Source: Rhodocyclus tenuis
Lineage (GTDB): Bacteria; Pseudomonadota; Gammaproteobacteria; Burkholderiales; Rhodocyclaceae
Direction: 5' to 3'
Assembly: GCF_014197755.1 (NCBI RefSeq)
Contig: NZ_JACIGE010000012.1
Location: 62,001 to 126,000 of the forward strand
Length of the DNA: 64,000 bases
The position numbers and the translations under genes are program-made. Position 1 is the stretch's first letter; the number at the start of each line of letters is the position of its first letter. Shown here piece by piece: positions 45,609 through 55,860 of this stretch. The notes beneath the pieces are model-generated. The model saw nothing but the letters and a program-made list of their open reading frames with translations, did not search any database and was not told the origin of the DNA.

Positions 45609-46994
45609 TCAGGCGGTGACGGCTGCCGGCAGCGCGCGCAGCCGCGCGGCGTGCTTGACGAGGATGCGGTAGGTGTCGCGGTCGAAGGCCGGCGTGCCAT
45701 GGTCGAGCAGTTCGGCGAGTTCGGCCTCGTCGCGTGCGCTGCCGAGATGGCACCAGTGATCGACGACATGCTGCAGATCGCCCTCGGCGAGCAGCGCCGG
45801 GCTGGCGAAGGGCCAGCTTTGCAGGCGCCAGCCGGCGAGCGCCTGCTGCAGGCGCAGGCTGTGCTGGACCGGCGATTCAGCGCCGATGCAAGCGCCGCGG
45901 CAACGGCCGAGCTGTTGCGCAAAGCAGGCTTTGCCGGGCGAGCCTTCGAGCCCGAGCATGCTCAGGCAGAGCGCGTGCTCGCCGGCGAGCTTGGTCAGTG
46001 CCGTGCGTGCCTGCCGCGCGCTGGTGTACAGCCCGTAAAGCGCCTGCTGGCCGCCGCGTTCGAGGTCGCGCGCCTGCACCAGCTCGGGCTGCCAGTGGCC
46101 GGGGCTGCGTTCGATCAGGCGCCAGCTGCAGCAGTCGCGGTTGCGGCGCAGCTGGCGGTTGTGCAGCGGCTGCAGTTCCTTGACCAGCCGCGCTTCACAG
46201 AGCAGCGCGTCCACCTCGCCGGCGCAGGCGATCGTCTCGATGCGGCGCACCTGCTGCGCCAGCGCCATTTCCCGGGCGGCACGGTGGTCGGCGGCGAAGT
46301 GCGCGAGCACACGCCGGCGCAGGTGCAGGCTCTTGCCGACGTAGAGCGGCAGCCCGTTCTCGCCGAAAAAGAGGTAGACGCCGCAGCCTTCGGGCAGCGC
46401 GTCGACGTCGGTGGCATCGAGCCAGGCCGGCAGGCTCGGCTTCTCCGCCGCTTCCTGCAACGCCGCGGCGAGGGCTGCCGGCGGCTGGCTGGCGGCGACG
46501 ATGCGCCAGAAATCGTGGATCGCCAGCGCGTCGCCGAGCGCGCGGTGCCGCTCGCGGCGAACGATGCCGTGGCGTTCGATGACGCTGTCGAGGTTATGCC
46601 GCGCCGACTGCGGATAGAGTCGGCGCGACAGCTTGACCGTGCACAGCACGGCGGCGCGGAAGTCGATGCCGACGCGGCGCAGCTCGCTCTTGAGAAAGCC
46701 GTAGTCGAAGCGCGCGTTGTGCGCGACGAAGACGCAGCCGTCGAGCCGCTGGCAGACCTCGGCGGCGATCTCGGCGAAGCTCGGCGCGGCGGCGACCATG
46801 GCGTCGCTGATGCCGGTCAGGCGGGTGATGAATTCGGGAATGTGCCGCTGCGGATTGACCAGCTGGCTCCACGACTGGCTGACACCGTCGACCAGCGTGA
46901 CGATGGCGATTTCGGTGATACGGTCGACGCTCGCCGTGCTGCCGGTCGTTTCCAGGTCGACGAAAGCGAGCGGGCGGTCGGACAGGGCGGGCAT
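45609..46994 (-). CDS. 3'-5' exonuclease (DnaQ-type) fused to GIY-YIG endonuclease domain
   Basis: Protein of 461 residues. The N-terminal DEDDh exonuclease domain shows FVDLETTG, VAHNARFDYGFL and the final HRALGDA. The second domain from about residue 200 has a GIY-YIG core (GVYLFFGENGLPLYVGKS) as in UvrC, followed by a region with CLSMLGLEGSPGKACFAQQ typical of Cho/UvrC-like proteins. The fusion is known in proteobacteria and presumably acts in DNA repair. Confidence 0.9.
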   Translation of the reverse strand: MPALSDRPLAFVDLETTGSTASVDRITEIAIVTLVDGVSQSWSQLVNPQRHIPEFITRLTGISDAMVAAAPSFAEIAAEVCQRLDGCVFVAHNARFDYGFLKSELRRVGIDFRAAVLCTVKLSRRLYPQSARHNLDSVIERHGIVRRERHRALGDALAIHDFWRIVAASQPPAALAAALQEAAEKPSLPAWLDATDVDALPEGCGVYLFFGENGLPLYVGKSLHLRRRVLAHFAADHRAAREMALAQQVRRIETIACAGEVDALLCEARLVKELQPLHNRQLRRNRDCCSWRLIERSPGHWQPELVQARDLERGGQQALYGLYTSARQARTALTKLAGEHALCLSMLGLEGSPGKACFAQQLGRCRGACIGAESPVQHSLRLQQALAGWRLQSWPFASPALLAEGDLQHVVDHWCHLGSARDEAELAELLDHGTPAFDRDTYRILVKHAARLRALPAAVTA

Positions 46995-47146
46995 GAGTCG
47001 GGTCTGAGAGAGGTGACGGAGAGAGCGGACGGAGAAGGTGGGCAGCGAAAGCGGGCAGAAAACAAGGCGCGGACACGAAACAGCGGTGGGCAGGAAACGT
47101 TTCTAACCCGCCGGCCACCTCGCTGGCAAGCGGTGTGAGCGCCTGC

Positions 47147-48106
47147 TCAGCGCGGACGTGCGGCGCGCACGCCGAGCAGCACGCCGGCGACGAGCAGCGC
47201 GATGCCGGCAAGGCTCGCCGGCGTCGGCGTTTCGCCGCGCCAGACGTAGGCGTAGGCGAAGGCGGCGAGCGTCTCGAAAACGATCAGCTGGCCCGATAGC
47301 GCGGTCGGCAGCAGCTGGCTGGCGCGGTTCCACAGGCGCGTGCCGAGCCACGAGGCGAGCAGGCCGATGAGCAGCATCAGGCCGACGAACTTTTCCGGCG
47401 TCGGCCCGAGCGGCCAGGCGAAAGCGGCGTCGGCCGGCGTCGTTGCCGAGACCACGGCAAAAACGAGCAGCGCCAGCGGCAGCGTCGCCAGCCCCTGCGC
47501 CGTCGCCCACACGCCGGAATCAAGCTGCGGCCGCGCCTGCAGCCAGCGCGCATTGCGGATCGGATACCAGGTCCAGCAGGCGAGCGCGCCGATGGCGAGC
47601 AGCGCGCCAGCCAGTGTGTCGCCGGCGCTGAAGTTGAAACCATGCCCATCGGCGAGCGTCGCCAGACGCGCCGCTTCCTCGCGGTGCACCAGCACGATGC
47701 CGGCGGCGATCACCATGAGCGGTGGCAGCAGCCGGCGCCAAGCGATGCCACGGTCGCCGAGATTGGCACAGACGGCGATGACGATCGGCAGCGTGCCGAT
47801 GATCATCGTCGGCAAGGGCGCGTCGGCGCGCTGGATCGCCGAGGCGAGCAGCGCGTAGTAGAGCAGGTTGCCGATCGCCGCCAGTTCGAAGGCGCGCCGC
47901 CAGTCGGCAGCGCTGAGCTGGCTCAGCGCGCGCCGGCTGCGCAGCGCCAGCGGCAGCGCAACGAGGCCGAAAGCGAGGTAACGCCCGACCGCCAGCAACA
48001 GCGGCGGGTAGTCGATCAGCATCAGCGGCGCGACGAAGACCAGCCCCCAGGCGAGTCCGGCGCCGAGGGCGCAGGCGATTCCGGTGAGCGTGGCGGACTG
48101 TGACAT
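47147..48106 (-). CDS. EamA/DMT-family transporter
   Basis: Inner-membrane protein of 319 residues with about ten hydrophobic segments in two repeats (LTGIACALGAGLAWGLVFVA at the start). It belongs to the drug/metabolite transporter superfamily. The substrate is unknown; exporters of amino acids or metabolites are common in this family. It is divergent from sbcD across 278 bases; TAGAAT at 48349-48354 is a possible -10 element for sbcD. Confidence 0.87.
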   Translation of the reverse strand: MSQSATLTGIACALGAGLAWGLVFVAPLMLIDYPPLLLAVGRYLAFGLVALPLALRSRRALSQLSAADWRRAFELAAIGNLLYYALLASAIQRADAPLPTMIIGTLPIVIAVCANLGDRGIAWRRLLPPLMVIAAGIVLVHREEAARLATLADGHGFNFSAGDTLAGALLAIGALACWTWYPIRNARWLQARPQLDSGVWATAQGLATLPLALLVFAVVSATTPADAAFAWPLGPTPEKFVGLMLLIGLLASWLGTRLWNRASQLLPTALSGQLIVFETLAAFAYAYVWRGETPTPASLAGIALLVAGVLLGVRAARPR

Positions 48107-48384
48107 CGGGCGGGTCGTGGGCGGCAGAGCGGTGAAGGGAACGGCAGCGCAGTAAAGCGGGGAGAGGAGGCCGAACAGGCGGCTGCCGCTGCCTGCGGCG
48201 AGCGCGCATGATCGGTGCGCGCGGCGACAAAGGCAAGGCGTCGCGCCCGTTGCACGCAGTAGCGTCCGGCGCAGGCGTGGCCGCAGTGAATTGCACGTTG
48301 CCGGCGAGCCTACCGCGAAGCCGCTCAGGGCGGCCGGCGGCGGCTTGCTAGAATCATCGTCTCAGTCACCGTCGAAACGCCCAC

Positions 48385-49548
48385 ATGAAAATCCTGCACA
48401 CCGCCGACTGGCATCTCGGCCGCTACCTGCACGGCGTGTCGCTGCTTGCCGATCAGGCGCATGTGCTGGCGCAGCTGGTGGCGCTGGCGCGCGCCGAGGC
48501 GGTCGATGTCGTTGTCGTCGCCGGCGATGTCTATGACCGCGCGCAGCCGGCGGCTGACGCGGTGGCCCTGCTCGACGAGGTGCTGGCGCAGCTGGTCGTC
48601 GACGCCGGCATCCCGGTGGTGCTCGTCGCCGGCAACCACGACAGCGCCGAACGCATCGCCTTCGCCGGCCGCATCTGCCGCGAACGCGGGCTGATCCTGC
48701 GCGGCACGCTCGACGACCTGTCGCCCTTCGTCCTCGCCGACGCGCACGGCGAGGTGGCGATCTGGCCACTACCCTACGTCGAGCCGGTGTTCGCCCGCGC
48801 GCTGCCCGGCGGCGAGGCGGTCGACGACCACGCCTCGGCCCTGGTGCATGTGCTCGCACGCCTGCGCAGCCAGCCGTGTGGTGCCCGGCGTTCGCTGCTT
48901 GTCGGCCACGCTTTCGTCGCTGGCGGCAGCGAGAGCGAATCGGAGCGGCCGCTGTCGGTAGGCGGTTCCGGTGCCGTCGGCGCCGATCTGTTCGCCGGTT
49001 TCGACTACGTCGCGCTCGGCCACCTGCACCGGCCGCAGCAGGTCGGCGCGCCCAACATCCGCTATGCCGGCTCGCTGCTCAAGTACTCGTTCGCCGAGGC
49101 CGGCCACAGCAAGAGCGTGTCGCTGGTTGAGTTCGATGCCACCGGCCTCGCCAGCGTGCGCGAGCTGTCGCTGACGCCGCGCCACGACCTGCGCATCATC
49201 CGCGGCCGCTTTGCCGATCTGCTCAATCATCCCGATCCGCAGGCGCCTCGCGACGATTACCTGTGCGCCGAACTGAGCGACCGCGAACCGGTGCTGGAAG
49301 CGATGGCGCGCCTGCGTGCCGTCTATCCGAACCTGCTCGAACTGCGCTTCAGCGCGCTCGATAGCACCGGCAGTGGCGCCGCGGCAAGCGGCGATCATCG
49401 CCGGCAGCGGCCGGAAGACCTTTTCGCCGCGTTTTACCGCGAGGTGCGCGGCGAGGAGATCGGCGACGCGCAGCGCCGGGTTTTCGCCGACGCGCTGGCG
49501 ACGGTGCAGGCCGGCGACGGCGCCGATTCCGGGAGGGTTGCGTCGTGA
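48385..49548 (+). CDS. sbcD: SbcD, nuclease subunit of SbcCD
   Basis: Mre11-type phosphoesterase of 387 residues. Metal-binding motifs ILHTADWHLGR, VVVVAGDVYDRAQP, LVAGNHDSAERI and GHLHRPQ are present. With SbcC it cleaves hairpin DNA and protein-blocked ends during repair. The stop overlaps the GTG start of sbcC by 4 bases. Confidence 0.96.
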   Translation: MKILHTADWHLGRYLHGVSLLADQAHVLAQLVALARAEAVDVVVVAGDVYDRAQPAADAVALLDEVLAQLVVDAGIPVVLVAGNHDSAERIAFAGRICRERGLILRGTLDDLSPFVLADAHGEVAIWPLPYVEPVFARALPGGEAVDDHASALVHVLARLRSQPCGARRSLLVGHAFVAGGSESESERPLSVGGSGAVGADLFAGFDYVALGHLHRPQQVGAPNIRYAGSLLKYSFAEAGHSKSVSLVEFDATGLASVRELSLTPRHDLRIIRGRFADLLNHPDPQAPRDDYLCAELSDREPVLEAMARLRAVYPNLLELRFSALDSTGSGAAASGDHRRQRPEDLFAAFYREVRGEEIGDAQRRVFADALATVQAGDGADSGRVAS

Positions 49549-52500
49549 AGCCGCTGGTCCTCGAACTCCAGGCCTTCGGCCCCTTCGCCGGCTGTCAGCG
49601 CATCGATTTCGGCGAACTTGGCGAGAAGAGCTTCTTCCTCATCCACGGCCCGACCGGATCGGGCAAGACCAGCATCCTCGACGGCATCGCCTTCGCGCTG
49701 TACGGCGACAGCTCGGGCGGCGAACGCGACAGCCGGCAGATGCGCAGCCACCACGCCGACGCGACGACGCTGACCGAAGTCAGCCTCGACTTCGCGCTCG
49801 GCGACGCGCGCTACCGCGTGCGCCGCGTTCCCGAACAGATGCGCCCGGCACGGCGCGGCGGCGGCGAAACGAAGCAGAACCCGCTGGCCGAGCTGTGGCG
49901 GCTGGATTCGCCGGCGCACTCGGGGCCGCAGTCGCCGCGCGAATCGGCCGCAGCGGACGGCGCGTCAGCCACGCCAACGGAGGCGGCAACGAGTCTGGGC
50001 GCAGTGACGCCGCTCGCCGCCGGCTGGAGCGACGTCACGCGGCAGATCGTCGCGCTGCTCGGTTTCGAGAGCCGCCAGTTCCGGCAGGTGATCATGCTGC
50101 CGCAGGGGCGCTTCCGCGAATTCCTCACCGTCGGTACGCCGGAGCGCGAAAAGATCCTGCAGACGCTGTTCGGCACCGAGATCTACCGCCGCGCCGAAGA
50201 CGCGCTGAAGGACGCCGCGCGCGCGCTCGAACGCGAGGCCGAAGCGGTGCGTACTCGCCGACAGGCGCTGCTCGATCAGGCCGAAGTGGCCGACGAAGCG
50301 GCGCTGACGGCACGCGTCGACGCGCAGCAAGCCGCGTCTGCCGCGGCGCAGTCGGCCGAGCAGACCGCCACGCAGGCGGCGCAGGCGGCGGAAAAGGCGC
50401 TCGCCGACGCCCGCCTCGTCGCCGAACGCTTCGCCGAAGCCGACGCCGCGCGCGTCGGGCAGGCCGAACTGCTCGCCGCGCAGCCGGCGTGGGCGCTGCG
50501 GCGCACAGAACTGGCGGCGGCGCAGACGGCAGCGACGCTGCAGCCGCTGGCTGACGCCGCGGCCGAAGCACGCCGCCAACACGCCGCCGAGGCGCAGCGT
50601 CAGCAAGCGCTCACCGCCGCGCTGAACGACGCAGTTCGCCAGCAGGCCACTGCCGCCGCGGCGCTGGCCGGCGAGGAAGCGAAAGCACCGCAGCGTGCAC
50701 AGGTGAGCGCGCGCTGCGGCGAACTTGACGCGCTGGCCGAACGCGTCGGCGCCCTGGCGACGCTGCGCGGCGAACTCGCCGCGGCGTCCGCCGCCAGCGA
50801 GCAGGCGCAGACGACGCTCGCCGCCCGCCGGCTGGCCGTGCGCCAGGCTGTCGAGACGCAGGCGGCGGCGCAGACTGCGCTGCAGCAGGCGCAGCTTGCC
50901 GCCGCCACGCTCGCCGGCGTGCAGGCCGAAGACGTTCGCCTGCAGGCACAGCTCGCGCAGCGCGAGGACTACGGCAAACTCGGCGAAGCGCTTGCCCGCG
51001 CACAACACGAACTGGCGCAGAAGACGCAGGCGCTGGCGCAGGCCGAAGCGGCGCGCGATGCCGCCCGTTCGCAGCGCGCAGCGGTTGCCAGCGCGTGGCT
51101 CGCCGGGCAGGCGGCACGGCTGGCGCAGTCGCTGCATGCCGGCGAACCCTGCCCGGTGTGCGGTGCGCGCGAACACCCGGCGCCGGCCGGGTCCGCCGGG
51201 CACGCGTTTACCGGCGACCTGTTTGCCGAGCCGGCCGCGCCGGCCGCACTCGTCGGCGACAGCGAACTGCAGGCGGCCGACGCGGCGCTGGCTGCCGGCG
51301 AACGCCGCTACGCCGACGCGCAGCGCGATCAGCTCGCGGCGCAGCAAGCGGTCGCGCTCAACAGCGCGCGCGTCGCCGATCTGGCGCACGCGCTCGGCGC
51401 GGCCGCCGCGGCTTCGGCAGACCGGTTGCGTGCCGACGCGGCGGCGGTGCGCGCCAGGCTTGCCGCGCTGACGGCGACGGCGGCGACGCTGCCATCGCTC
51501 ACCGCCGCACTCAGCCAGGCCGAGAGCCAGCGGCTGAGCGCCGAGAGTGCGCAGACCGCTGCCGAAAGCGCCGCGCAGGCGGCGCAGTCACGGCAGGCGC
51601 AACTCGCCGGGCAGTTCGCCGAACGCGCTGCCGGCATTCCCGAGGCGCTGCTCGCGCCCGGCGCACTGGCCGCGGCGCAGGCGCAGGCGCGTCAGCAGTT
51701 CGCCGCGCTCGAACAGGCGCTGGTGGCGGCAACGCAGGCAGCGCGCGCGGCCGGTGAAGCGCTGGCCAGCGCGCAGGCGCGGCAGGGCGAAAGCGCGCAG
51801 GCGCTGACGCGGCTGGCGCAGGCCGCCGGCGAACGCGAGCAGGAATTCGCTGCGCGCGTGCTTGCCGCTGGCTTTGCCGATAGCGCGGCCTGGGCCGCGG
51901 CGCGGCGCGACGCAGTGACCACCGCCGCGCTGGAGAACGCCTTGCGCAGCAACGACGCGGCGCTGGCCGCTGCCGGCGAACGCCTGCTGCGTGCGAATGC
52001 CGCGGTCGAGGGCTGCACGCGGCCGGCGCTGCCGGCCTTGCAGGAAGCGCACGACGCCGCCCGTGCGCAGCAGCTCGCCGCCGCCCGCGCCGAGCGCGAT
52101 GCGCAGGCGCTGCTGGCCAACAGCCGGCAGTTCGCGGCAACGCTGGCGAGTCTCGCTGGCGAGCACGCGGCGCTGGAAGCCCGCTACGGCTTGCTGCGCC
52201 AGGTCGCCGACACCGCCAGCGGCAACAATCCGCAGCGCCTCTCGTTCCAGCGCTACGTGCTGGCGACCCTGCTCGAACAGGTGCTGGTGGCGACGACGCA
52301 GCGCCTGCGTCTGATGAGCCGCGGCCGCTACGAGATGCGTCGGCGCGAGGCGCCGGTCGACCAGCGCTCGGCCGCCGGCCTCGACCTCGAAGTCTTCGAC
52401 CAGCACACCGGCAGCACGCGCGCGGTCGCCACCCTGTCCGGCGGCGAATCCTTCCTCGCCTCGCTGGCGCTGGCGCTCGGCCTGTCCGACGTGGTTCAGG

Positions 52501-52724
52501 CGGCGGCCGGCGGCATTCGCCTCGATGCGATCTTCGTCGACGAAGGCTTCGGCACGCTCGATCCCGAGGCGCTCGACGCCGCCATCCGCGCGTTGAAAGA
52601 CCTCCAGCAGGCCGGGCGCATGGTCGGCATCATCTCGCACGTCGCCGAACTGAAGGAATGGATCGACGCGCGCCTCGAACTGCTGCCAAGCCCGCGCGGC
52701 AGCGTCGCCCGCTTCGCGCACTGA
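49545..52724 (+). CDS. sbcC: SbcC, ATPase subunit of SbcCD
   Basis: Rad50-type SMC-like ATPase of 1059 residues. Walker A GPTGSGKTS is near the N-terminus, the zinc hook CPVC lies at residues 536-539 in the middle of two long Ala/Gln-rich coiled coils, and the C-terminus has LSGGESF and the Walker B region VDEGFGTLDPEALDA. It starts with GTG overlapping the sbcD stop. The protein is a partner of SbcD. Confidence 0.96.
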   Translation: MKPLVLELQAFGPFAGCQRIDFGELGEKSFFLIHGPTGSGKTSILDGIAFALYGDSSGGERDSRQMRSHHADATTLTEVSLDFALGDARYRVRRVPEQMRPARRGGGETKQNPLAELWRLDSPAHSGPQSPRESAAADGASATPTEAATSLGAVTPLAAGWSDVTRQIVALLGFESRQFRQVIMLPQGRFREFLTVGTPEREKILQTLFGTEIYRRAEDALKDAARALEREAEAVRTRRQALLDQAEVADEAALTARVDAQQAASAAAQSAEQTATQAAQAAEKALADARLVAERFAEADAARVGQAELLAAQPAWALRRTELAAAQTAATLQPLADAAAEARRQHAAEAQRQQALTAALNDAVRQQATAAAALAGEEAKAPQRAQVSARCGELDALAERVGALATLRGELAAASAASEQAQTTLAARRLAVRQAVETQAAAQTALQQAQLAAATLAGVQAEDVRLQAQLAQREDYGKLGEALARAQHELAQKTQALAQAEAARDAARSQRAAVASAWLAGQAARLAQSLHAGEPCPVCGAREHPAPAGSAGHAFTGDLFAEPAAPAALVGDSELQAADAALAAGERRYADAQRDQLAAQQAVALNSARVADLAHALGAAAAASADRLRADAAAVRARLAALTATAATLPSLTAALSQAESQRLSAESAQTAAESAAQAAQSRQAQLAGQFAERAAGIPEALLAPGALAAAQAQARQQFAALEQALVAATQAARAAGEALASAQARQGESAQALTRLAQAAGEREQEFAARVLAAGFADSAAWAAARRDAVTTAALENALRSNDAALAAAGERLLRANAAVEGCTRPALPALQEAHDAARAQQLAAARAERDAQALLANSRQFAATLASLAGEHAALEARYGLLRQVADTASGNNPQRLSFQRYVLATLLEQVLVATTQRLRLMSRGRYEMRRREAPVDQRSAAGLDLEVFDQHTGSTRAVATLSGGESFLASLALALGLSDVVQAAAGGIRLDAIFVDEGFGTLDPEALDAAIRALKDLQQAGRMVGIISHVAELKEWIDARLELLPSPRGSVARFAH

Positions 52725-52873
52725 GCGAGACCGCAGGAGGACATCTCACGCCTGTGCACAAGTTGTGGACAAGCTGTGGGCAGACGGTGGAAAAGCGCAG
52801 GAGAGATGTGCCGGTAAGGTGCCCGAAAAGTGCTTGAACAGCGCTCGAACAGCGGCGGAAACGCCGGCGGCGC

Positions 52874-53482
52874 TCAGTTCGCCGGAATGGCCGGCTGCGC
52901 CGTCGCTGGCTCGACTGCGTCGCCGATTCCCTGGACGGTGTAGCGCAGCTGTTCGAGGTCGTAGCCCTGTTCGGCGGCCGATTGCAGCGCGGCACTGAGC
53001 AGCTCCGCCGGCAGCACCGGTGTGCGCGAGAGAATCCACAGATAGCGCCGGTTCGGGTTGCCGACCACCGCCCAGCGGTAGTCCGGGTCAAGGCCGATCA
53101 CCCAGTAGTTGGCGCGGAACGGCCAGAAGAACTGCACCTTGAGTTGCGCGTTGCCGCTGCCCTCGACCGCCCAGGCGCGGCCGCTCACCTGGGCGAAGCC
53201 GTCGGCGGTACGGCAGCGGTTTAGTACCGAGATGTCGCCATCGTCGCGCAGCGCGTACTCGGCGCGCGTGTCGCCGCGGCAGACGCGCTGGAAAAAGAGC
53301 GGAAAGCTGGCGATCTCGTACCACTTGCCGAGATAGCGCGACAGATCGACTGCCGGCACGCTGCGTACCGGTGTTGCCGTTGGCGCGGGCGTCAGCGTTT
53401 CCTCTGCGGCGGCGGGCTGCGCGAAAACGAGGGCGGCGGCAAGGAGTAGCGCACGGCAAGTGGCGGGGCGGAAGATGTGCAT
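52874..53482 (-). CDS. bacterial lipocalin (Blc-like)
   Basis: Protein of 202 residues with a Sec signal ending PAAAEE. The lipocalin motif YLGKWYEIASFP and the later NYWVIGLDPDYRWAVVGNPN and RRYLWILSRTP match Blc. No lipobox cysteine is seen in the signal, so it is probably a soluble periplasmic form. It may carry lysophospholipids or other hydrophobic compounds. Confidence 0.9.
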   Translation of the reverse strand: MHIFRPATCRALLLAAALVFAQPAAAEETLTPAPTATPVRSVPAVDLSRYLGKWYEIASFPLFFQRVCRGDTRAEYALRDDGDISVLNRCRTADGFAQVSGRAWAVEGSGNAQLKVQFFWPFRANYWVIGLDPDYRWAVVGNPNRRYLWILSRTPVLPAELLSAALQSAAEQGYDLEQLRYTVQGIGDAVEPATAQPAIPAN

Positions 53483-53701
53483 GATGGTGGCCGGTTTTGT
53501 CGTCGGAATGCCGATTATGGACGCAAGCCGTCTTGCCGGCGGGGCGTTTTGCCTGCCCCCCTGACGGCCGCTGCGCCTGGCCCGGCGCCGGTTTTCTTCC
53601 CGCACGTCATGGCGTAGCATCCGCAGACGGCATGGAGCAGCGGTTTTTCCGCACCGCCCGCCGGATCGCTCCGGCCTGCTTACCGAAGAGACCCGTAACA
53701 C

Positions 53702-54745
53702 ATGAATCGTACCGAGCGCTTCTACAAGATCGACCAGCTGATCAACGACCGCCGTCTGGTGTCCTTCAGTGAATTGCAGGAGGCGCTGGAGGTGTCGCGC
53801 GCGACGCTGAAGCGCGACCTCGAATACATGCGCAACCGGCTAAACGCGCCGATCGTCTGGGATCGCGAGGCCGGCGGCTATCGCTTCGAGGCGCAGGGCG
53901 TCGGCCTCGGTGGTCAGTACGAGCTGCCTGGCTTGTGGTTCTCGTCGCAGGAAATCCACGCGCTGCTGACTATGCAGCATCTGCTCGCCAATCTCGATCA
54001 GGGCGGCATGCTGGCGCCGCATGTGCAGCCGCTGATGGCGCGGCTGAACGGACTGCTCGGCACCGCCGACAACGCCGCCGAGGAAATCCGCCGACGCGTG
54101 CTGATCGTCGGCATCGGCAAGCGCGCGCTGAAGCTCACCCACTTCGAGAAGGTCGGTTCGGCGCTGCTGCGGCGCAAACGCCTGCACATCCAGTACTACG
54201 CGCGCGGCAAGGCCGAACTCACCGAGCGCGAAGTGTCGCCGCAGCGCATCGTGCATTACCGCGAGAACTGGTATCTCGACGCCTGGTGTCACCTGCGCCG
54301 CGAGCTGCGCAACTTCGCCATCGACTCGATCCAGCGCGCCGAAGTGCTGGAGAAGCCGGCGCGCGAGGTGTCCAACCGCAGCGTCGATGCCGTGCTCGGG
54401 CCCGGTTACGGCATTTTCGGCGGGCGGGCGCTGCACTGGGCGACGCTGCGTTTCTCGCCGGCGCGGGCGCGCTGGGTGTCGATGGAGTTCTGGCACCCGA
54501 AGCAGAAGGGGCGTTTCGCCGAGGATGGCAGTTACCTGCTCGAAATCCCGTACGCCGACGAGCGTGAGCTGTCGATGGACATCCTCAAGTACGGACCCGA
54601 CTGCGAGGTGGTGGCGCCCGATGCCTTGCGCACCTCGGTGGCAGCCGCACTGAACGCCGCGCTGGCGCATTACGTACCCGCGGCAGTCGATAGTGCAGCG
54701 CCACCCGAGGCTGCCACGCCGCCGCTGGCGAGCGAGCTGTTCTGA
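53702..54745 (+). CDS. WYL-domain transcription regulator
   Basis: Regulator of 347 residues. The N-terminal helix-turn-helix (FSELQEALEVSRATLKRDLEYMR) is DeoR/YafY-like, and the C-terminal WYL domain is marked by ENWYLDAWCHLRRELRNFAID. WYL proteins often sense nucleic acids or nucleotides and control DNA-damage or phage-defence genes. It is convergent with the CBS-domain gene. Target genes are unknown. Confidence 0.9.
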   Translation: MNRTERFYKIDQLINDRRLVSFSELQEALEVSRATLKRDLEYMRNRLNAPIVWDREAGGYRFEAQGVGLGGQYELPGLWFSSQEIHALLTMQHLLANLDQGGMLAPHVQPLMARLNGLLGTADNAAEEIRRRVLIVGIGKRALKLTHFEKVGSALLRRKRLHIQYYARGKAELTEREVSPQRIVHYRENWYLDAWCHLRRELRNFAIDSIQRAEVLEKPAREVSNRSVDAVLGPGYGIFGGRALHWATLRFSPARARWVSMEFWHPKQKGRFAEDGSYLLEIPYADERELSMDILKYGPDCEVVAPDALRTSVAAALNAALAHYVPAAVDSAAPPEAATPPLASELF

Positions 54746-54760
54746 GTTCGTTGTGGCGCG

Positions 54761-55408
54761 TCAGCGCCACAGGCTGAGCGGCGGTTCGGTGACGACGGCG
54801 CTGAGGATGTCGCTGCGCGAAATGAAGCCGTTCAGCGCGCCGGCCGCATCGACCACCGGCACGCCGTCGACGTCGTTGTCGCGCATGACGCGGGCGATGC
54901 GGCGGATGTCGGTGACCGGGTCGGCGCAGACCACCGGCGAACTCATCAGCTCGCGCACGCGCCGGTCGAGCACGTCGCGCACTTGCCCCGCCTCGACGTT
55001 GAGCGCGCGCAGCAGGTTGCGTTCGCCGACGATGCCGACGACGCGACCGGCGTCGAGTACCGGCGCCTGACGGATCTCGTTGTCGAGCAGCACCTGGAAG
55101 GCGCGTTCGACCGGATCTTCGGCGCCGACCACGATCACCTGCCGGCGCATGATCTGCCGGGCGAGGTAGAGCGGACCGCGCTCGGCGTCGCGGTGCAGTA
55201 TCGACTGGTAGGCGTCGATCGCCTCGCCTGCGGGGCGCGGCAAAGGCGGGTCTTCGCTGGCGGCGAGCAGGCTGGCAAAGGTACTGCGTTCGCGGTCCTG
55301 CTCGTCGATCGGACGCACGCGGCGCAGGCCATTGACCGCCGGCAGCCGTTCCATTTCCTCGAGCGTGCCGCGAAAGGTGGGACCGCTGATGCCGTAGATC
55401 GAGAACAT
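54761..55408 (-). CDS. CBS-pair domain protein
   Basis: Protein of 215 residues with two CBS domains, from about residue 85 to the end (IMRRQVIVVGAEDPVERAFQVL and LMSSPVVCADPVTDIRRIARVM). CBS pairs bind adenosine nucleotides and act as regulators. The N-terminal 80 residues have no recognised domain. It precedes yjbQ in the minus-strand series yjbQ-CBS, so the two may be in one unit after the helicase gene. Confidence 0.87.
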   Translation of the reverse strand: MFSIYGISGPTFRGTLEEMERLPAVNGLRRVRPIDEQDRERSTFASLLAASEDPPLPRPAGEAIDAYQSILHRDAERGPLYLARQIMRRQVIVVGAEDPVERAFQVLLDNEIRQAPVLDAGRVVGIVGERNLLRALNVEAGQVRDVLDRRVRELMSSPVVCADPVTDIRRIARVMRDNDVDGVPVVDAAGALNGFISRSDILSAVVTEPPLSLWR

Positions 55409-55436
55409 GCTTCCTCCCTCGCCGGTTCGCCGGCGC

Positions 55437-55850
55437 TCAGCCGAGTACGGTGACGACGATCTGCCGCGTCTGCGGCGCTTGCCGTTGCTCCCACAGAAAA
55501 AGGCCCTGCCAGGTGCCGAGCAGCAATCTGCCCTCGCCGACGGGGATTTGCAGCGAGACGCCGGCGAGCACGCTGCGCCCGTGCGCGGCCATGTCGTCGT
55601 CGCCTTCGTCGGCGTGGCGATAGGCCGGGTCGCCGTCGGGCGCCCAGCGGCCAGCGAGCGTTTCCAGATCGCGGCGCACCGCCGGATCGGCGTTCTCGGT
55701 GATGGTCAGCGCGCAGCTGGTATGGCGGACGAAGACATTGCACAGACCCTGACGCACACCACTGCCGCGCACCACGTGCGCCACCTCGTCGGTGATCTCG
55801 CTGAAGCCGCGGCCGCGTGTGCTGATCGAAAGCTGGCTCTGTGTCGTCAT
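55437..55850 (-). CDS. YjbQ family protein (UPF0047)
   Basis: Protein of 137 residues with the YjbQ core: FVRHTSCALTITENADPAV and the C-terminal LLLGTWQGLFLWEQR. The histidine and Asn-Ala-Asp pattern is the suspected active site. E. coli YjbQ has minor thiamine-phosphate synthase activity, but the true role is open. The ATG is at 55850, 10 bases after the helicase stop. Confidence 0.93.
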   Translation of the reverse strand: MTTQSQLSISTRGRGFSEITDEVAHVVRGSGVRQGLCNVFVRHTSCALTITENADPAVRRDLETLAGRWAPDGDPAYRHADEGDDDMAAHGRSVLAGVSLQIPVGEGRLLLGTWQGLFLWEQRQAPQTRQIVVTVLG

Positions 55851-55860
55851 GGCCCTTGCC

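Noticed and set aside
43881-47138. Long plus-strand open frame of over 1000 codons
   Set aside because: It runs opposite pgm and the exonuclease-GIY-YIG gene, both of which have clear motifs; it is a shadow of those genes.
52741-52809. Inverted repeat ACATCTC/GAGATGT and TTGTGGACA-like sequence after sbcC
   Set aside because: Arms are only 7 bases with a loop of over 50 bases; the match is likely by chance.
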